Notes: generated by a model from the letters alone, not told the origin. A stretch of 64,000 bases of DNA from Novosphingobium mathurense (GCF_900168325.1 NZ_FVZE01000008.1:62001-126000), one strand, 5' to 3'. Numbered from the stretch's first letter, positions 16,997 to 26,099 are shown. Program-made: numbers and translations.

Positions 16997-17179
16997 ATGG
17001 GTGAACTGAAGGACAAGGCCAAGGGCCTTGGCAACGAAATCGCCGGAAACGCCAAGCAGGCTGCAGGCGACGCGACTGACAATCCCTCCCTCGAAGCGGA
17101 AGGCAGGGCCCAGGAGAAAAAGGGCGAACTGCAGAACCTCAAGGGGAAGGTGAAGGGCGCGCTGGGCGACAAGGTCTAG
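16997..17179 (+). CDS. CsbD-like small stress protein
   Basis: 60 aa, highly charged and lysine/alanine/glycine rich, beginning MGELKDKAKGLGNEIAGNAKQ, the CsbD family pattern. In Bacillus csbD is a sigma-B general-stress gene; in alphaproteobacteria relatives are often EcfG-dependent, but no such promoter was proved here. AAGGAG stands 8 bases before the ATG. It ends just before a terminator. Confidence 0.92.
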   Translation: MGELKDKAKGLGNEIAGNAKQAAGDATDNPSLEAEGRAQEKKGELQNLKGKVKGALGDKV

Positions 17180-17211
17180 GCCGCATGCAGGTTCCGCAAG
17201 GAAACCGGTTG

Positions 17212-17237
17212 AAGGGCTGCCGCAAGGCGGCCCTTTT
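17212..17237 (+). terminator. Rho-independent terminator after csbD-like gene
   Basis: AAGGGCTGCC and GGCGGCCCTT form a 10-bp stem (one T-G pair) closed by a GCAA tetraloop, ending in TTTT. It lies 33 bases past the stop. Confidence 0.85.
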
Positions 17238-17355
17238 GCGTTCCCGGGTCATGGGTTGCAGCGCCGTTATACCTCCCCGCGCGAGCCGTCCCGTTTTGGG
17301 AGGGGTGCGACAAGCGGCTTGCGGCAAAAGTAAACAAAGTCTTAATTTCCGCCTC

Positions 17356-17580
17356 ATGAAAGCCATGAAGCGACGCGCCCTTGTCCTGTCCGATGAAGCC
17401 GCCCGGCATCCCTTCCGGCGTTCGCTTCCGGCCCACGTGCGGCTGGCGCCGCTGGGTCAGGAGGTGCAGCAGGACAACGCCTTGGCCAAGTTGCGCTGGA
17501 AAATGACAGGCGGGGACTGGCAGAGTTTCCTGCAGGCCTATTGCGCATCGCTGGTCGCAATGCTCGTCTTCATCGCCTGA
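17356..17580 (+). CDS. Small hypothetical protein with C-terminal hydrophobic end
   Basis: 74 aa from the ATG at 17356. The N-terminal 50 residues are basic and polar; the last 20 (SFLQAYCASLVAMLVFIA region) are hydrophobic and could be a tail anchor. Function not recognised. The region upstream to 17238 is more AT-rich near the start and could hold a promoter. It is convergent with the MFS gene, with 26 bases between. The longer reading from 17185 would pass through the terminator and is rejected. Confidence 0.5.
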   Translation: MKAMKRRALVLSDEAARHPFRRSLPAHVRLAPLGQEVQQDNALAKLRWKMTGGDWQSFLQAYCASLVAMLVFIA

Positions 17581-17606
17581 CGGGGCGGTTCCACCGGGGG
17601 TGAATG

Positions 17607-18920
17607 TCAGGCCGCTTCTGCGGCCTTTTCTGCGCGAAACAGCAGGTAGCCGAGCCAGGCGGAAGCGACGCAGCAGGCCGCCACGACAAGCAATTGCTGG
17701 ACGATCGCAAGCCCGAGCAGGGTCAGCAGGCCGGTCAGCAAAGAGCCCATCACCATCGCGCCGGAATTGACGATATTGTTGGCGGCGACCGTGCGCGCGG
17801 TCTGCGACTTGTCCACGAAAGTGGTCAGGAAGGCATAGAGCGGCACCACGAACATGCCGCCGCATACGGCAATGCCCAGAAGCGTCAGCAACAGCGGCAC
17901 CGCCAGCGGTTGCGAGAGGAAGGTGGCCACGTTCATCAGTTCGCCCGGCGCACCGTGGGGGGGCCAGGCGCTGCAGACGGTTTCGAACGCGAAGAGGAAC
18001 AGGCCCATGCCGATCACCGAGAGCGGAGAGAAGCGGGCCGAGACGGTGCCCTTGAGCAGGGCGTTGATCGCAATCGAGCCGATGGCAACGCCGACCGAGA
18101 ACATCACCAGGAACAGGCTGGCGACTTCCTTGCTGGCGGCCAGAATGTTCTTGGCGAGCGGCGGGAACTGGATGAACAGGACCGTGCCGATCGCCCAGAA
18201 GAAGCTGATGGCGCAGATGGCCAGGAACACCCGCTTGTCCTGCATCGTCGTGCGCACAAGCTGGATCGAGGAACGCCAGATATGGAAGTCGAGCGGTTCG
18301 GGCTTGCACATCGGCGGTGCGGGCGGGACCTGCCGTCCGGCGACATAGCCGATGCAGGCGACGACGAAGACGCTGATCGCCGCGGCATCGACGCTGATCC
18401 ACCCCGCAACAATGGTACCGGCCAGCACCGCTATATAGGTCCCTGCCTCGACGAGGCCGGTGCCCGCAAGCACCTCGCCATCGCGCAGGTGCTGCGGCAG
18501 GATGGCGTACTTGATCGGGCCGAAGAAGGTCGAATGGACGCCCATCGCGAATAGCGCGAGCAGCATCAGCGGGATCGCGATGGTGTGCAGGCCGATGCCC
18601 TGCCACGCGAGTGCCAGTCCGGCGCCGCCCACCAGCATGATCACGATTTCGCAGAACTTGATGATGCGGATGATCTTTGCCTTGTCGCGCATGTCGGCCA
18701 ATTGGCCGGACAGTGCCGAGAGCGCGAAGAAGGGAATGATGAAGATCGCCGATGCCAGCGCGCTGAACCGGGCTTCATCGGCCTCGGAGTTGTAGACGCT
18801 GTAGACGACGTAGAGGACCATCGCGTTCTTGAACAGGTTGTCGTTGAACGCGCCGAGAAGCTGTGTGACGAACAGCGGCAGGAAACGTCGGGCCCGAATG
18901 AGTTTTGACGTCGTTGTCAT
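17607..18920 (-). CDS. LplT-like MFS transporter
   Basis: 437 aa, about twelve membrane segments. The N-terminal FLPLFVTQLLGAFNDNLFKNA matches the lysophospholipid transporter LplT and the MFS half of LplT-Aas fusions, which bring lysophospholipids to the cytoplasmic face for re-acylation. The acyltransferase/acyl-ACP synthetase half is not fused and not adjacent. pgsA, a phospholipid gene, is the next gene on the other strand. Confidence 0.85.
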   Translation of the reverse strand: MTTTSKLIRARRFLPLFVTQLLGAFNDNLFKNAMVLYVVYSVYNSEADEARFSALASAIFIIPFFALSALSGQLADMRDKAKIIRIIKFCEIVIMLVGGAGLALAWQGIGLHTIAIPLMLLALFAMGVHSTFFGPIKYAILPQHLRDGEVLAGTGLVEAGTYIAVLAGTIVAGWISVDAAAISVFVVACIGYVAGRQVPPAPPMCKPEPLDFHIWRSSIQLVRTTMQDKRVFLAICAISFFWAIGTVLFIQFPPLAKNILAASKEVASLFLVMFSVGVAIGSIAINALLKGTVSARFSPLSVIGMGLFLFAFETVCSAWPPHGAPGELMNVATFLSQPLAVPLLLTLLGIAVCGGMFVVPLYAFLTTFVDKSQTARTVAANNIVNSGAMVMGSLLTGLLTLLGLAIVQQLLVVAACCVASAWLGYLLFRAEKAAEAA

Positions 18921-19041
18921 CTGTTAATCTGCAACCGGCCTCTAATTCTGGTGCGCGGACACTTAAAGCGGTGGGCGAGGGGCACAACCCCTGATCGGCA
19001 CTTTATTCCTCCCTGCGTTACCGGCTATGGGCATTGCCTGA

Positions 19042-19635
19042 ATGCTCACATTGCCGAATCTCCTCACGCTGTCACGCATCCTGACCGTGCCGCTTCTGGC
19101 ATTTCTCTTGTGGTGGCCGAATTGGGAGTTCGGATACGGCCTGGCCTTCGGGCTCTACTGCCTCATGGGCATAACCGATTATTTCGACGGCTATCTCGCC
19201 CGGTCGAGCGGGACGGTCTCGAAGCTGGGCATCTTCCTCGACCCGATCGCCGACAAGATCATGGTGGCTGCGGTCATCCTCGTGCTGACGGCGCAGGGCA
19301 TCCTGCGCGGCCCCTATGTGGGCGACATGCACGTCATCGCAGGCCTGATCATTCTCGTGCGCGAGATCGCCGTTTCGGGCCTGCGCGAATTTCTCGGGCC
19401 GCTGCAGGTCTCGGTTCCGGTCAGCAAGCTTGCCAAGTGGAAAACGGCTTTCCAGATGATCTCGCTGGGCGCGCTGATCCTCGGCGGGGCAATGCCCTGG
19501 TGGAACGTGCCCTTCGCGGGAATCGAGATCAACCTGCCGCATACCGTCGGCCTGACGACGCTCTGGGCGGCGGCGGCGCTGACGATCATCACTGGCTGGG
19601 ACTACATGCGCGTGGGCCTCAAGCACATGGACTGA
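19042..19635 (+). CDS. pgsA: CDP-diacylglycerol-glycerol-3-phosphate 3-phosphatidyltransferase
   Basis: Makes phosphatidylglycerol phosphate in the inner membrane. 197 aa with several membrane helices and the complete CDP-alcohol phosphotransferase signature from about residue 49 to 71: DYFDGYLAR, then G, then FLDPIADK, giving DxxDGxxARx8Gx3Dx3D. The N-terminal LPNLLTLSRILTVP is also typical. Confidence 0.96.
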   Translation: MLTLPNLLTLSRILTVPLLAFLLWWPNWEFGYGLAFGLYCLMGITDYFDGYLARSSGTVSKLGIFLDPIADKIMVAAVILVLTAQGILRGPYVGDMHVIAGLIILVREIAVSGLREFLGPLQVSVPVSKLAKWKTAFQMISLGALILGGAMPWWNVPFAGIEINLPHTVGLTTLWAAAALTIITGWDYMRVGLKHMD

Positions 19636-19695
19636 CGCGGTGGCCCGGTCGGGCCATCGTCGCGATACCGGCATTCCCAGAGGATCGCCTCGGGA

Positions 19696-20592
19696 TTATC
19701 CCGCCCGCAATTCGTCCGCCAGCATCCGGAATTCGTCCGAACGCGGGGAGTTCTTGCGCCACACCAGCGCGATCTCGCGGTTGGCGTTGGGCGAGACGAG
19801 GGGGCGTGCAACGACGTTTGTGCCGTTGAGGATGCCGGCGTCGAGCGCCATTTCGGGCAGCATCGTCAGCCCGAGGCCATTGTCGACCATCTGGACGAGC
19901 GTGTGCAGGCTGGTGCCGATCATCGTCGCGCTGGCGCGCAGCTCCGGGCGGTTGCAGGCAGCCAGCGCATGGTCCTTGAGACAATGCCCGTCCTCAAGCA
20001 ACAGCAAGCGGTTCTCGTCGATGACGTCGGGCGCGACTTCCTCGGGCGGATTGCGCGGGTCATCGTGCGGGAAGGCGACGTAGAAAGCGTCGAGCTCGAT
20101 CGTCTCCTTCTCCACTTCCCCGGTCGTGTAGGGGAGGGCGAGCAGGACGCAGTCGGCCCGGCCGTGATGCAGCGATTCGATCGCCGCGGCGCTGGGCTCC
20201 TCGCGCAGGAACAGCTTGAGGTTGGGCCTTTCGCGGCGCAGGCGCGGCAGCATCCGGGGAAGCAGGAACGGTGCGATGGTCGGGATCACGCTCATGCGGA
20301 CTTCGCCCGAGAGCGGCTTGCCGCTCGACTGGACCAGTTCGGAAAGTTCCTCGGTCTCGCGCAGGATGCGGTGCGCCTTGGCGACGACGGCATTGCCAAG
20401 CGGGGTGAAGCGTACCGCGCGCTTGGTGCGCTCGACCAGCGTCACGTCCAGCAGCGCCTCGAGATCGCGCAGACCCGCCGAAAGCGTCGACTGCGAGACG
20501 AAGCAGGCTTCTGCGGCGCGTCCGAAATGCCCGTGCTCGTGCAGGGCCACGAGGTACTGCAGCTGCTTGAGCGTGGGCTGGTAGACGGTCAT
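19696..20592 (-). CDS. oxyR: OxyR-type LysR regulator
   Basis: 298 aa. An N-terminal winged HTH (about residues 5-64) and LysR effector domain. The peroxide-sensing pair is recognisable in LLEDGHCLKDHALAAC near residues 203 and 212, with the two cysteines nine residues apart as in enteric OxyR. It should activate catalase and peroxidase genes on H2O2 exposure; no such target is adjacent. It is transcribed after rnd with a 4-base ATGA overlap, an arrangement that puts its expression under the rnd promoter. Confidence 0.92.
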   Translation of the reverse strand: MTVYQPTLKQLQYLVALHEHGHFGRAAEACFVSQSTLSAGLRDLEALLDVTLVERTKRAVRFTPLGNAVVAKAHRILRETEELSELVQSSGKPLSGEVRMSVIPTIAPFLLPRMLPRLRRERPNLKLFLREEPSAAAIESLHHGRADCVLLALPYTTGEVEKETIELDAFYVAFPHDDPRNPPEEVAPDVIDENRLLLLEDGHCLKDHALAACNRPELRASATMIGTSLHTLVQMVDNGLGLTMLPEMALDAGILNGTNVVARPLVSPNANREIALVWRKNSPRSDEFRMLADELRAG

Positions 20593-21833
20593 CCGGTGGC
20601 CTGGCCGCCTTCTTCCTCTGCCGTAGCCATCTCGCCGGTTTCCTCGGCCGCTTCCTGCGGCCTTTCGTCATCGACGTGGGTCATCTTGAGGCGGCCGTTC
20701 TCCACCGCGAAGGCCAGCTTGCCTTCGACCAGGTCGAGAGCGTCCTTGCCGAAGACCTCGTAGCGCCAGCCCTGCAGGATCGGCAGGTTCTTGCGCACGC
20801 CGGCTGCGAGCAGTTCCAGCTCGTCGCTGCGGGTGAGCAGGCGGGCGGCAACGTCGATCTCGCGCGCGCGGATCTTCACCAGCAGCTTGAGCAGGTCGGC
20901 AACGAGCGCGCCTTCCTTGCCGAGCGGGGCACCGCGCGGTGCGCGCGGCGGCAGCTCGTCGTCGGGAAGCGGCTGGGCCTTGGCGATCGTCGCCATCAGG
21001 CGCTTGCCGATCTCGTTGTCCTTCCAGCCTTGCGACAGGCCGCGCACCTTGGCGAGGTCCGACTGCTGCTTGGGCGGGTGGTTGGCAAGGTCGGCCAGCG
21101 TCTCGTCGCGGGCGATGCGACCGCGCGGGATGTTCTTGCCCTGCGCTTCATGTTCGCGCCATTCGGCGATCGCCTTGAGGCGACCGAGCATGGCCGGATT
21201 GCGTCCAGACGCCTTGATCCGTTTCCACGCCTGGGTCGGATCGTTGCGGTAGTTCTCCGGATCGGCGAGCTTTTCCATCTCCTGGTTGAGCCAGGACCCG
21301 CGCCCGGTCTTGATCAGGCGCTTGAGGATCTTCGGGAAGATCTTGGAAAGATGGGTGACGTCGCCGATGGCATATTCGATCTGCCGCTCGGTGAGCGGAC
21401 GGCGCGACCAGTCGGTGAAGCGCGCGCCCTTGTCGATCGTCAGGCCGAGCCAGGATTCGACGAGGTTGGAATAGCCGATCTGCTCCGACTGGCTGATCGC
21501 CATCATTGCGATTTGCGTGTCGAAGATCGGGTGCGGGGTGCGACCGGTCGCGTTGAAGATGATCTCGACGTCCTGCCCGCCCGCGTGGAAGACTTTCAGG
21601 ACTTCCTCGTTGTCGGTCAGCAGGTCGAGCAGCGGCGACAGGTCGAGGCCCTCGGCCATCGGGTCTATCGCAGCGGCTTCCTCCGTATTGGCGATCTGCA
21701 CGAGGCAGAGTTCGGGCCAATAGGTGTTCTCGCGCATGAATTCTGTGTCGACGCTGACGAAATCGGATTTTGCCAGGCGTTCGCACAGGGCTGCGAGATC
21801 TTCGGTCTGGGTTATGAGCGGATGAATGATCAT
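20589..21833 (-). CDS. rnd: Ribonuclease D
   Basis: 3'-5' exoribonuclease of tRNA 3'-end trimming. 414 aa. DEDDy exonuclease motifs are present: VDTEFM (about residue 30), HAGGQDVEII (about 85) and YAIGDVTHL (about 155), followed by an HRDC region near residue 215-300. The C-terminal tail is rich in acidic residues and glycine. First gene of the rnd-oxyR pair. Confidence 0.95.
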   Translation of the reverse strand: MIIHPLITQTEDLAALCERLAKSDFVSVDTEFMRENTYWPELCLVQIANTEEAAAIDPMAEGLDLSPLLDLLTDNEEVLKVFHAGGQDVEIIFNATGRTPHPIFDTQIAMMAISQSEQIGYSNLVESWLGLTIDKGARFTDWSRRPLTERQIEYAIGDVTHLSKIFPKILKRLIKTGRGSWLNQEMEKLADPENYRNDPTQAWKRIKASGRNPAMLGRLKAIAEWREHEAQGKNIPRGRIARDETLADLANHPPKQQSDLAKVRGLSQGWKDNEIGKRLMATIAKAQPLPDDELPPRAPRGAPLGKEGALVADLLKLLVKIRAREIDVAARLLTRSDELELLAAGVRKNLPILQGWRYEVFGKDALDLVEGKLAFAVENGRLKMTHVDDERPQEAAEETGEMATAEEEGGQATG

Positions 21834-21906
21834 TGAACAGCGGCGTTACGCCTAACAGGACGCAGGATCAACGCTCTCTCACAAGGTTTGGGGGAAGCCT
21901 CCCCCA

Positions 21907-22968
21907 CTATTTGCGACGAAATATTCTCTGGAAGAGGCCCGGTTTTTCCAAGGCTTCGAGTTCGGCGATACTTTCGGGAGTGACGATTCGCCTGCGTAAC
22001 TGCGTGCCGGTGGTGTGCGACGGCACTTCCGGAAGTTCCCAGGCTTCGGGTTCCACGCCCGGATCGGCGCCCGGATCTGCCAGTTCGCGCAGTTCCAGAA
22101 GAGCCGCCGTTTCCTCCAACGGGCGAGGGTCCTCGAAGGCTTCTTCGAAGCCGGGCGACGGCTGATGGGCCGCCGGTGCGAAGCTGCCGTAGTCGGGGGC
22201 GGGTGTCTCGGCGACCGGGCCCGGGATCGGTACCGTCTGCGGTGTGGGTGCGCACACGAAGGCGCTGGGCGCGGCCACTGCCGGGGCGGAGACGAAAGGA
22301 TAGGATTCGTTGCTGCCGACCAGAACCGCCATCGGACGCGGCAGGCCTTCGCGCATGGCGGTGTCGCGGATCGCGATATGGGCCAGGACGGCGATGAAGC
22401 TGGCGCCGAGCATATAGGCGCGGCGCTCTTGCTCGCTGGCATCGCCGCCGGGGCGGCAGCGATGCTCCAGCGCAAAGACGGCGCCATAGAGATCGTCGAT
22501 ACCGGCAATGCCGATCGTGTCGTCCACTTCGACGAATCGATCCGTCCAGCGGCTTCCGGAGCCAACGTAGCCGCCCGTCAGCGAAGCGCGGTCGCAGCGC
22601 GAGAAGGGCCAGGCGTCATCGGTGTAGTAGTGGGTCTCGACGTGCAGCGGCATCAGGCCGGAAGGTTCGGGCGACAGGCCGATGTGGTCCGGGTCGCTGA
22701 GGTCGATGCCAATGGCGGTGATCGGTGCGCCGAGCGTGTCCAGATGCGCCAGCCGTCCGGCAATGTCTTCCCATCCGGTGATCGACAGGTCAGCTGAGGT
22801 AAGCTGCGGGAATCGTTCGGGCAGGGGAAGTCCGGGGCAGCTGACCATGGCGATTCGGCTTCGCAGCCAGGTTTCCGCCTGTTCGGCCTGGCCTTCGCGC
22901 AGTAGGACCTCGATGGCGTGGCGGAATTCCTCATCGACCATTCCGTCGATCGTGATTTCGGCCAGCAT
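21907..22968 (-). CDS. Conserved-looking protein of unknown function
   Basis: 353 aa from the ATG at 22968, chosen because AGGAG lies 9 bases upstream; a start at 23013 would add 15 residues without a site. The first 200 residues look globular and slightly acidic (W and Y rich: HVETHYYTDDAWPFSRCD). A stretch of about 100 residues rich in P, A and E follows, then a short basic end (KPGLFQRIFRRK). No membrane segment, signal peptide or known motif was recognised. It is divergent from aspS by about 215 bases. Confidence 0.75.
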   Translation of the reverse strand: MLAEITIDGMVDEEFRHAIEVLLREGQAEQAETWLRSRIAMVSCPGLPLPERFPQLTSADLSITGWEDIAGRLAHLDTLGAPITAIGIDLSDPDHIGLSPEPSGLMPLHVETHYYTDDAWPFSRCDRASLTGGYVGSGSRWTDRFVEVDDTIGIAGIDDLYGAVFALEHRCRPGGDASEQERRAYMLGASFIAVLAHIAIRDTAMREGLPRPMAVLVGSNESYPFVSAPAVAAPSAFVCAPTPQTVPIPGPVAETPAPDYGSFAPAAHQPSPGFEEAFEDPRPLEETAALLELRELADPGADPGVEPEAWELPEVPSHTTGTQLRRRIVTPESIAELEALEKPGLFQRIFRRK

Positions 22969-23183
22969 GTTATTGTCTCCTGATGACCCGTAGGATCGCA
23001 GATAGAAGTGCAATCGTTTATTTCGGGTTACGGGATTAATTTCGGGTAACGCCCGACCGTGTGCAGGCCCTCAAGCGGGGCCGGAAATCGGCTCACGGCA
23101 AACGCCATCTGGAAATCGTGGCGGCAGTCCTCTAGGGGGCTGCGCTTGCAACCAGTTTTCTTGAGAAGAAGCGCGACAACGCC

Positions 23184-25010
23184 ATGACCCATCCCTATCG
23201 CTCCCACACTTGCGGCGCCCTGACTGCGGCCGATGTCGGCCAGACCGTCCGCCTGTCCGGCTGGGTGCATCGCAAGCGCGACCACGGCGGCGTTCTCTTC
23301 GTGGACCTGCGCGACCACTACGGCATCACCCAGGTGGTGACCGACGCGGACAGCCCCGCGCTCGAAATTCTCGATTCGCTGCGCCTCGAAAGTGTCGTGA
23401 CCATCGAGGGCAGCGTGAAGGCGCGCACCGAGGCGACCGTGAACCCGAACCTGCCGACCGGCGCGATCGAGGTCTATGCGCGCGCTGCCACGGTGCTGTC
23501 GAGGGCCGAGGAGCTGCCGATGCCGGTTGCCGGTGAGCAGGAGTATCCGGAGGACATCCGCCTCAAGTACCGCTTCCTCGACCTGCGCCGCGAGACGCTT
23601 CACGCCAACATCGTGACGCGCACCAGGATCATCTCGGACATGCGCCGCCGCATGGAAGGCATCGGCTTCACCGAGTACTCGACGCCGATCCTGACCGCGT
23701 CTTCGCCCGAGGGTGCACGCGACTTCCTCGTGCCCAGCCGCATCCATTCGGGCAAGTTCTACGCGCTGCCGCAGGCCCCGCAGCAGTACAAGCAGCTGCT
23801 GATGGTCGCCGGTTTCGACCGCTACTTCCAGATCGCGCCGTGCTTCCGCGACGAAGACCCGCGCGCCGACCGTCTGCCGGGCGAATTCTACCAGCTCGAC
23901 CTCGAGATGAGCTTCGTTACCCAGGAGGAAATCTGGGAAACGATGGAGCCGGTGATCCAGGGCGTCTTCGCCGAGTTCGCCAAGGGCAAACCGGTCACCC
24001 CCTCGGGCGAATTCCGCCGCATTCCCTATGCCCAGTCGATGCTGGACTACGGTTCGGACAAGCCGGACCTGCGCAACCCGATCATCATCAAGGACGTGAC
24101 CGATCACTTCCGGGGCTCGGGCTTCGGCATCTTCGCCGGCATCGTCGAGAACGGCGGCAAGATCCGCGCGATCCCGGCGCCGGGCGCCGGTGCGGGCAGC
24201 CGCAAGTTCTTCGACGAGATGAACAACTGGGCGCGCGGCGAGGGCTTCTCTGGCCTTGGCTACATCAACATCAAGGACGGCGTCCCCGGCGGCCCGATCG
24301 CCAAGAACCATGGCGAGGAGAAGACCGCGGCGCTGATCGAGGCGCTGGGCCTTGGCCCCAACGACGGCGTGTTCTTCGCTGCGGGCAAGGAAGAGCAGGC
24401 GGCCAAGCTCGCCGGTCTCGCCCGTACCCGCGTCGCCGAGCAGCTTGACCTGATCGACAGGGACCGTTTCGAGCTGTGCTGGATCGTCGACTTTCCGTTC
24501 TTCGAATGGGACGAAGACAACAAGAAGGTCGACTTTGCGCACAACCCGTTCTCGATGCCGCAGGGCGGCATGGACGCGCTCACCTCGCAGGACCCGCTCA
24601 CGATCAAGGCGTTCCAGTACGACCTCGTGTGCAACGGCTACGAGATCGCTTCCGGCTCGATCCGTAACCAGAGCCCCGAGTTGATGGTCGCGGCCTTCGA
24701 GAAGGTCGGCCTGTCGAAGCAGGACGTCGAAGATCGTTTCGGCGGTCTCTACCGCGCCTTCCAGTACGGCGCCCCGCCGCACGGCGGCATGGCCGCGGGC
24801 GTCGACCGCATCGTCATGCTCCTGTGCGGTGCGCAGAACTTGCGCGAAATCACGCTGTTCCCGATGAACCAGCGCGCCGAAGACCTGCTGATGGGCGCGC
24901 CGTCGCCGGCCGAACTCAAGCAGCTTCGCGAACTGCACTTGCGCGTGGTCGATCCGGTTAAGCCCGCTGCCTCCACGCCGGGCCACGTTGTCGCTCCCGA
25001 CGCGGGCTGA
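23184..25010 (+). CDS. aspS: Aspartyl-tRNA synthetase
   Basis: Charges tRNA-Asp (possibly also tRNA-Asn in a non-discriminating form). 608 aa: N-terminal OB anticodon-binding domain, class II core with motif 1 around residues 145-175, motif 2 FRDEDPRADR near residue 225, the bacterial GAD insertion near 300-420, and motif 3 GMAAGVDRIVML near residue 540. The 734-codon frame on the opposite strand is a shadow. Confidence 0.97.
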   Translation: MTHPYRSHTCGALTAADVGQTVRLSGWVHRKRDHGGVLFVDLRDHYGITQVVTDADSPALEILDSLRLESVVTIEGSVKARTEATVNPNLPTGAIEVYARAATVLSRAEELPMPVAGEQEYPEDIRLKYRFLDLRRETLHANIVTRTRIISDMRRRMEGIGFTEYSTPILTASSPEGARDFLVPSRIHSGKFYALPQAPQQYKQLLMVAGFDRYFQIAPCFRDEDPRADRLPGEFYQLDLEMSFVTQEEIWETMEPVIQGVFAEFAKGKPVTPSGEFRRIPYAQSMLDYGSDKPDLRNPIIIKDVTDHFRGSGFGIFAGIVENGGKIRAIPAPGAGAGSRKFFDEMNNWARGEGFSGLGYINIKDGVPGGPIAKNHGEEKTAALIEALGLGPNDGVFFAAGKEEQAAKLAGLARTRVAEQLDLIDRDRFELCWIVDFPFFEWDEDNKKVDFAHNPFSMPQGGMDALTSQDPLTIKAFQYDLVCNGYEIASGSIRNQSPELMVAAFEKVGLSKQDVEDRFGGLYRAFQYGAPPHGGMAAGVDRIVMLLCGAQNLREITLFPMNQRAEDLLMGAPSPAELKQLRELHLRVVDPVKPAASTPGHVVAPDAG

Positions 25011-25037
25011 TAGACTGGCTCCAGCCTGAAATGGGTA

Positions 25038-25156
25038 GGCCGGCTCCGGTTGAGTCGGCCCGCGCATCCGCCCGGGCAGAAGGTCCGGGCCGTGCGCGAC
25101 CAGGCAGCCGGTCGGCGAGCCCCATGGCCTTGCAACCGGAACGGTGGTCGTTCCGG
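25038..25156 (+). promoter_or_regulatory. GC-rich structured leader before VOC gene
   Basis: Three inverted repeats follow one another: GGCCG/CGGCC (25038-25042 with 25056-25060), GCCCGG/CCGGGC (25070-25075 with 25085-25090), and a perfect 8-bp hairpin CCGGAACG/CGTTCCGG with a GTGGT loop (25136-25156). They lie between the aspS stop and the VOC ribosome site. They could terminate aspS or shape translation of the next gene; no known riboswitch was recognised. Confidence 0.35.
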
Positions 25157-25176
25157 CACAGCCCGGAGCTTGCACG

Positions 25177-25602
25177 ATGAAGCAGCAGATTGCACTTGTC
25201 ACGCTGGGCGTCGCCGACATGGGGCGGTCCAAGGCTTTTTATCGCGAAGGGTTCGGCTGGCAGCCGGCCTTCGAGATGGACGACGTGGCCTTCTTCCAGA
25301 TGAACGGCTTCGTGTTCGGCATCTGGGGGCGCGACGATCTGGCTCAGGACATGCAGCGCGAGGCGGGCGGTTCCGGCAGCTTTGCACTGGCGCACAACGT
25401 GGAAAGCGCCGAGGCGGTCGATGCCACGATCGCCCGGCTGGTTGCTGCCGGGGCCTCGCTGTTGCGGGCCGCGGACAGTCCAACCCACGGCGGTTACCGC
25501 GGCTACGTTGCCGATCCCGATGGCCATGCCTGGGAAATTGCCTGGAATCCCGCCTGGACAGTGGATAACAGGGGGTATGTCACCGTGCCGACATCCTCCT
25601 AA
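25177..25602 (+). CDS. VOC (glyoxalase/bleomycin resistance) family protein
   Basis: 141 aa with the paired beta-alpha-beta-beta-beta modules of the vicinal oxygen chelate fold: LVTLGVADMGRSKAFYREGFGW at the start and GYRGYVADPDGHAWEIAWNP at the end, the last being the standard family ending with a metal-ligand glutamate. The substrate cannot be deduced. GGAG lies about 8 bases before the ATG at 25177. Confidence 0.9.
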   Translation: MKQQIALVTLGVADMGRSKAFYREGFGWQPAFEMDDVAFFQMNGFVFGIWGRDDLAQDMQREAGGSGSFALAHNVESAEAVDATIARLVAAGASLLRAADSPTHGGYRGYVADPDGHAWEIAWNPAWTVDNRGYVTVPTSS

Positions 25603-25690
25603 GTTCAGCGGGAGGCTTGCCAGCTCGACTCGTTCTCATTAGGGCGACTTTCGAGATTTTATCCTCCGGATTGAGAAGGGGTCTATTCAA

Positions 25691-25927
25691 ATGAGCGATA
25701 CCGCCGATCGGGTTAAGAAGATCGTCGTTGAGCACCTCGGCGTCGAAGCCGACAAGGTGACCGAAGAAGCAAGCTTCATCGACGATCTGGGCGCAGACAG
25801 CCTCGACATTGTCGAGCTGGTCATGGCCTTCGAAGAAGAATTCGGCGTCGAGATCCCGGACGATGCTGCTGAGAAGATCAGCACCGTTTCCGATGCGATC
25901 AAGTACATCGAAGAGAACAAGGGCTGA
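25691..25927 (+). CDS. acpP: Acyl carrier protein
   Basis: 78 aa acidic carrier of fatty acid synthesis. The 4'-phosphopantetheine serine is in GADSLDIVEL near residue 37. It is followed by fabF, mltG and a 2H phosphoesterase on the same strand, the common acpP-fabF order. Confidence 0.98.
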   Translation: MSDTADRVKKIVVEHLGVEADKVTEEASFIDDLGADSLDIVELVMAFEEEFGVEIPDDAAEKISTVSDAIKYIEENKG

Positions 25928-25950
25928 GCCAGTCCTTCGGTTTCGCCGCT

Positions 25951-25968
25951 TCCCTGACGCGTGTCAGG
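25951..25968 (+). promoter_or_regulatory. Hairpin downstream of acpP
   Basis: CCCTGAC and GTCAGGG pair perfectly (7 bp) around GCGT, 24 bases after the acpP stop. No T run follows. Such a structure could stabilise an abundant acpP transcript 3' end or partly reduce read-through into fabF. Confidence 0.45.
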
Positions 25969-26038
25969 GGGCGGGATACCGGAACCCGGATTGATATCGA
26001 CAGGCTCGACCTCTAAGGGGCGGGCCTGTTGCCGTTTC

Positions 26039-26088
26039 GGCCAACTGAATTACCCTGGCCAGATGCATTACCGGCCAACTGCATTTTT
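26039..26088 (+). repeat. Three imperfect 16-18 base direct repeats before fabF
   Basis: Units beginning GGCC at 26039, 26057 and 26073 read GGCCAACTGAATTACC, GGCCAGATGCATTACC and GGCCAACTGCATTTTT. They fill the space just before the fabF ribosome site. They could be a protein-binding array or recent tandem duplication. Confidence 0.6.
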
Positions 26089-26099
26089 GGAGAGCATGA

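Noticed and set aside
23028..25232. 734-codon frame antisense to aspS
   Set aside because: Shadow of aspS codon bias; no ribosome site, no motif.
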